21,606 bases of DNA from NCBI GenBank assembly GCA_022848805.1, contig JAJISI010000004.1, positions 1 to 21,606 on the forward strand, read 5' to 3'. The translations under genes were made by a program, and so were the position numbers. The DNA is from Thermoplasmatota archaeon (GTDB taxonomy: Archaea > Thermoplasmatota > Thermoplasmata > UBA10834). This document shows positions 20,678-21,606 of the stretch, piece after piece; within the stretch, counting starts at the first letter, position 1; each line of letters begins with the position of its first letter. The notes under the pieces are model-generated. The model saw only the letters and a program-made list of their open reading frames with translations. It had not been told where the DNA came from and searched no databases.

Positions 20678-21606
20678 ATGGCGAACGCTAGGATGCGCTT
20701 TCTCGGCAGAGACGACATCGATAGAATCTACTCGACCGCTTTGAAGACTCTCGAAGAAGTAGGGGTGCACGTTCACAGCGAAGAGGTGAGCAACCTCCTG
20801 CTAGAGGTGGCTGGAGCGACCAGGACGAAGGATGGACGGAGAATCACCATATCGGAAGATGTCGTCAAGGAGGCGTTGGCCAGCGCTCCGAAGAAGATTC
20901 TGCTAGCATCGGCTGACGGCGACCACGATATCACGATACCATCCGAGGATGGAACTCTCTACGTCGCCAACGGAGGAGAGGGAGTCAGGATGGTCGATCT
21001 CATCACAGGGGAAACGAGGCCCTCCGAATCGTCAGATCTGCGCAACTTCGCCAAGCTAATCGATGCCCTCCCCCAGATCGATTTCTGCTGGGGAATGGTG
21101 GGGGCGCTCGAGGAGCCTCCAGCCACGAAAGAAGTGGTGGAGCTGAAGATTTCCCTAGAATGGACCTCCAAGCACATCCAGACGGGGGCGACCACCGCTG
21201 ACCAGGCGCGAAAGATGGTTCAGATGGCGTCGGTTCTCACGAACGGGCCGGACAACCTCGCGAAGCGTCCGATCATCTCTACGGTGCAGTGCCCGATCTC
21301 CCCTCTTGCTTTCGAGAAGGGGTTGGTCGAGGCACAGGTGGAGTTCGCCAGAGCGGGCATCCCAGTTGTCGCCATGGTAGCAACGGTTGCCGGGCTCACA
21401 TCGCCGATAACGATTGCCGGGACGATGGCACAAATAACCGCGGAGAACCTGGCGAGCCTCGTGATATCCCAGGCGGCTCGCAAGGGTGCGCCTTTCATAT
21501 TCAGCTGCGACTCAAGCCCTGGTGACCTCAAGACAGGGTCGATAGACTATGGCGCACTCGAGATGCCGCTCTTCAGGACAGCCGCGGGTGAGATAGGAGA
21601 GTACCT
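20678..21606 (+). CDS. MttB-family (trimethylamine methyltransferase-like) protein, 5' part
   Basis: The frame runs open from ATG 20678 to the window edge, giving at least 309 residues of about 490 expected. It begins MANARMRFLGRDDIDRIYST and continues TLEEVGVHVHSEEV. Family-like barrel segments are ISTVQCPISPLAFEKG, GIPVVAMVATVAGLTSPIT and PFIFSCDSSPGDL. The family transfers methyl groups from methylated amines or betaines to a corrinoid protein. True MttB has pyrrolysine (in-frame TAG) near residue 334, while relatives such as MtgB lack it; that position lies beyond the edge, so the substrate class cannot be decided. No corrinoid-protein gene is in view. GGAG precedes the ATG by 10 nt. Confidence 0.85.
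   Translation, partial: MANARMRFLGRDDIDRIYSTALKTLEEVGVHVHSEEVSNLLLEVAGATRTKDGRRITISEDVVKEALASAPKKILLASADGDHDITIPSEDGTLYVANGGEGVRMVDLITGETRPSESSDLRNFAKLIDALPQIDFCWGMVGALEEPPATKEVVELKISLEWTSKHIQTGATTADQARKMVQMASVLTNGPDNLAKRPIISTVQCPISPLAFEKGLVEAQVEFARAGIPVVAMVATVAGLTSPITIAGTMAQITAENLASLVISQAARKGAPFIFSCDSSPGDLKTGSIDYGALEMPLFRTAAGEIGEY

Noticed and set aside
1..21606. CRISPR arrays or other tandem repeats
   Set aside because: No regularly spaced direct repeats were seen on reading through the window.

Overview
The window looks like chromosome of a G+C-rich archaeon, most likely a member of the Thermoplasmata and possibly close to the methylotrophic Methanomassiliicoccales. The taxonomic call is inference. 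It rests on an FtsZ1-type tubulin, an archaeal NFACT protein, DUF134 and Bat-type (HTH-10) regulators, archaeal TATA boxes placed 30-33 nt upstream of start codons (leaderless genes), a tRNA without encoded CCA, an FmdE-family protein and an MttB-family methyltransferase. Of 24 complete stop codons, 20 are TGA, 3 are TAA and only one is TAG, and that one belongs to a mobile-element gene. This fits an organism that avoids or recodes UAG.

Layout. Positions 1-434 hold the right end of an IS200/IS605-type element: the 3' part of tnpB with its terminal hairpin. The element abuts and supplies the last codons and stop of a minus-strand fmdE-like gene (415-837). That gene is translationally coupled to a membrane-anchored, TroA/ZnuA-like metal-binding protein (834-1847).

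Positions 1980-8473 hold a long co-directional cluster, probably one or two transcripts. In order it encodes a DUF134 regulator, an HTH-10 regulator with a His/Cys cluster, a DUF1847 Cys-rich protein, a DsrE-like protein, an Mrp/Nbp35-type Fe-S carrier ATPase, two tiny zinc ribbons, a NifX-like protein, a NifU/IscU-like scaffold, a third tiny zinc ribbon, a second NifX-like protein and two MinD-like ATPases that each carry two 4Fe-4S ferredoxin motifs. Many of these genes overlap by ATGA. No nitrogenase structural gene, nifB or nifEN is present, so this is best read as a metallocofactor (Fe-S or Fe/Mo-type) assembly and transfer module of unknown target. It is the most interesting part of the window.

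Positions 8555-11164 hold an iron regulon: a DtxR/IdeR-type regulator with a C-terminal FeoA-like domain, its own TTAGG-N4-CCTAA operator, and feoB 7 nt downstream. Convergent to it is ftsZ (minus). A structured, G+C-rich intergenic region (12359-12610) precedes a small membrane protein. A very large secreted subtilisin-like protease follows (13112-17086). Next come a tRNA-Thr(GGU) on the minus strand, the NFACT/RqcH ribosome-quality-control gene, endonuclease IV (overlapping it tail to tail), a small unknown gene, and the 5' part of an MttB-family methyltransferase that runs off the right edge.

As a whole, 1-11164 is about metal handling: metal binding outside the cell, iron uptake and its regulation, and assembly of Fe-S or related cofactors. 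The rest is mostly housekeeping plus the protease. No CRISPR array or rRNA was seen.
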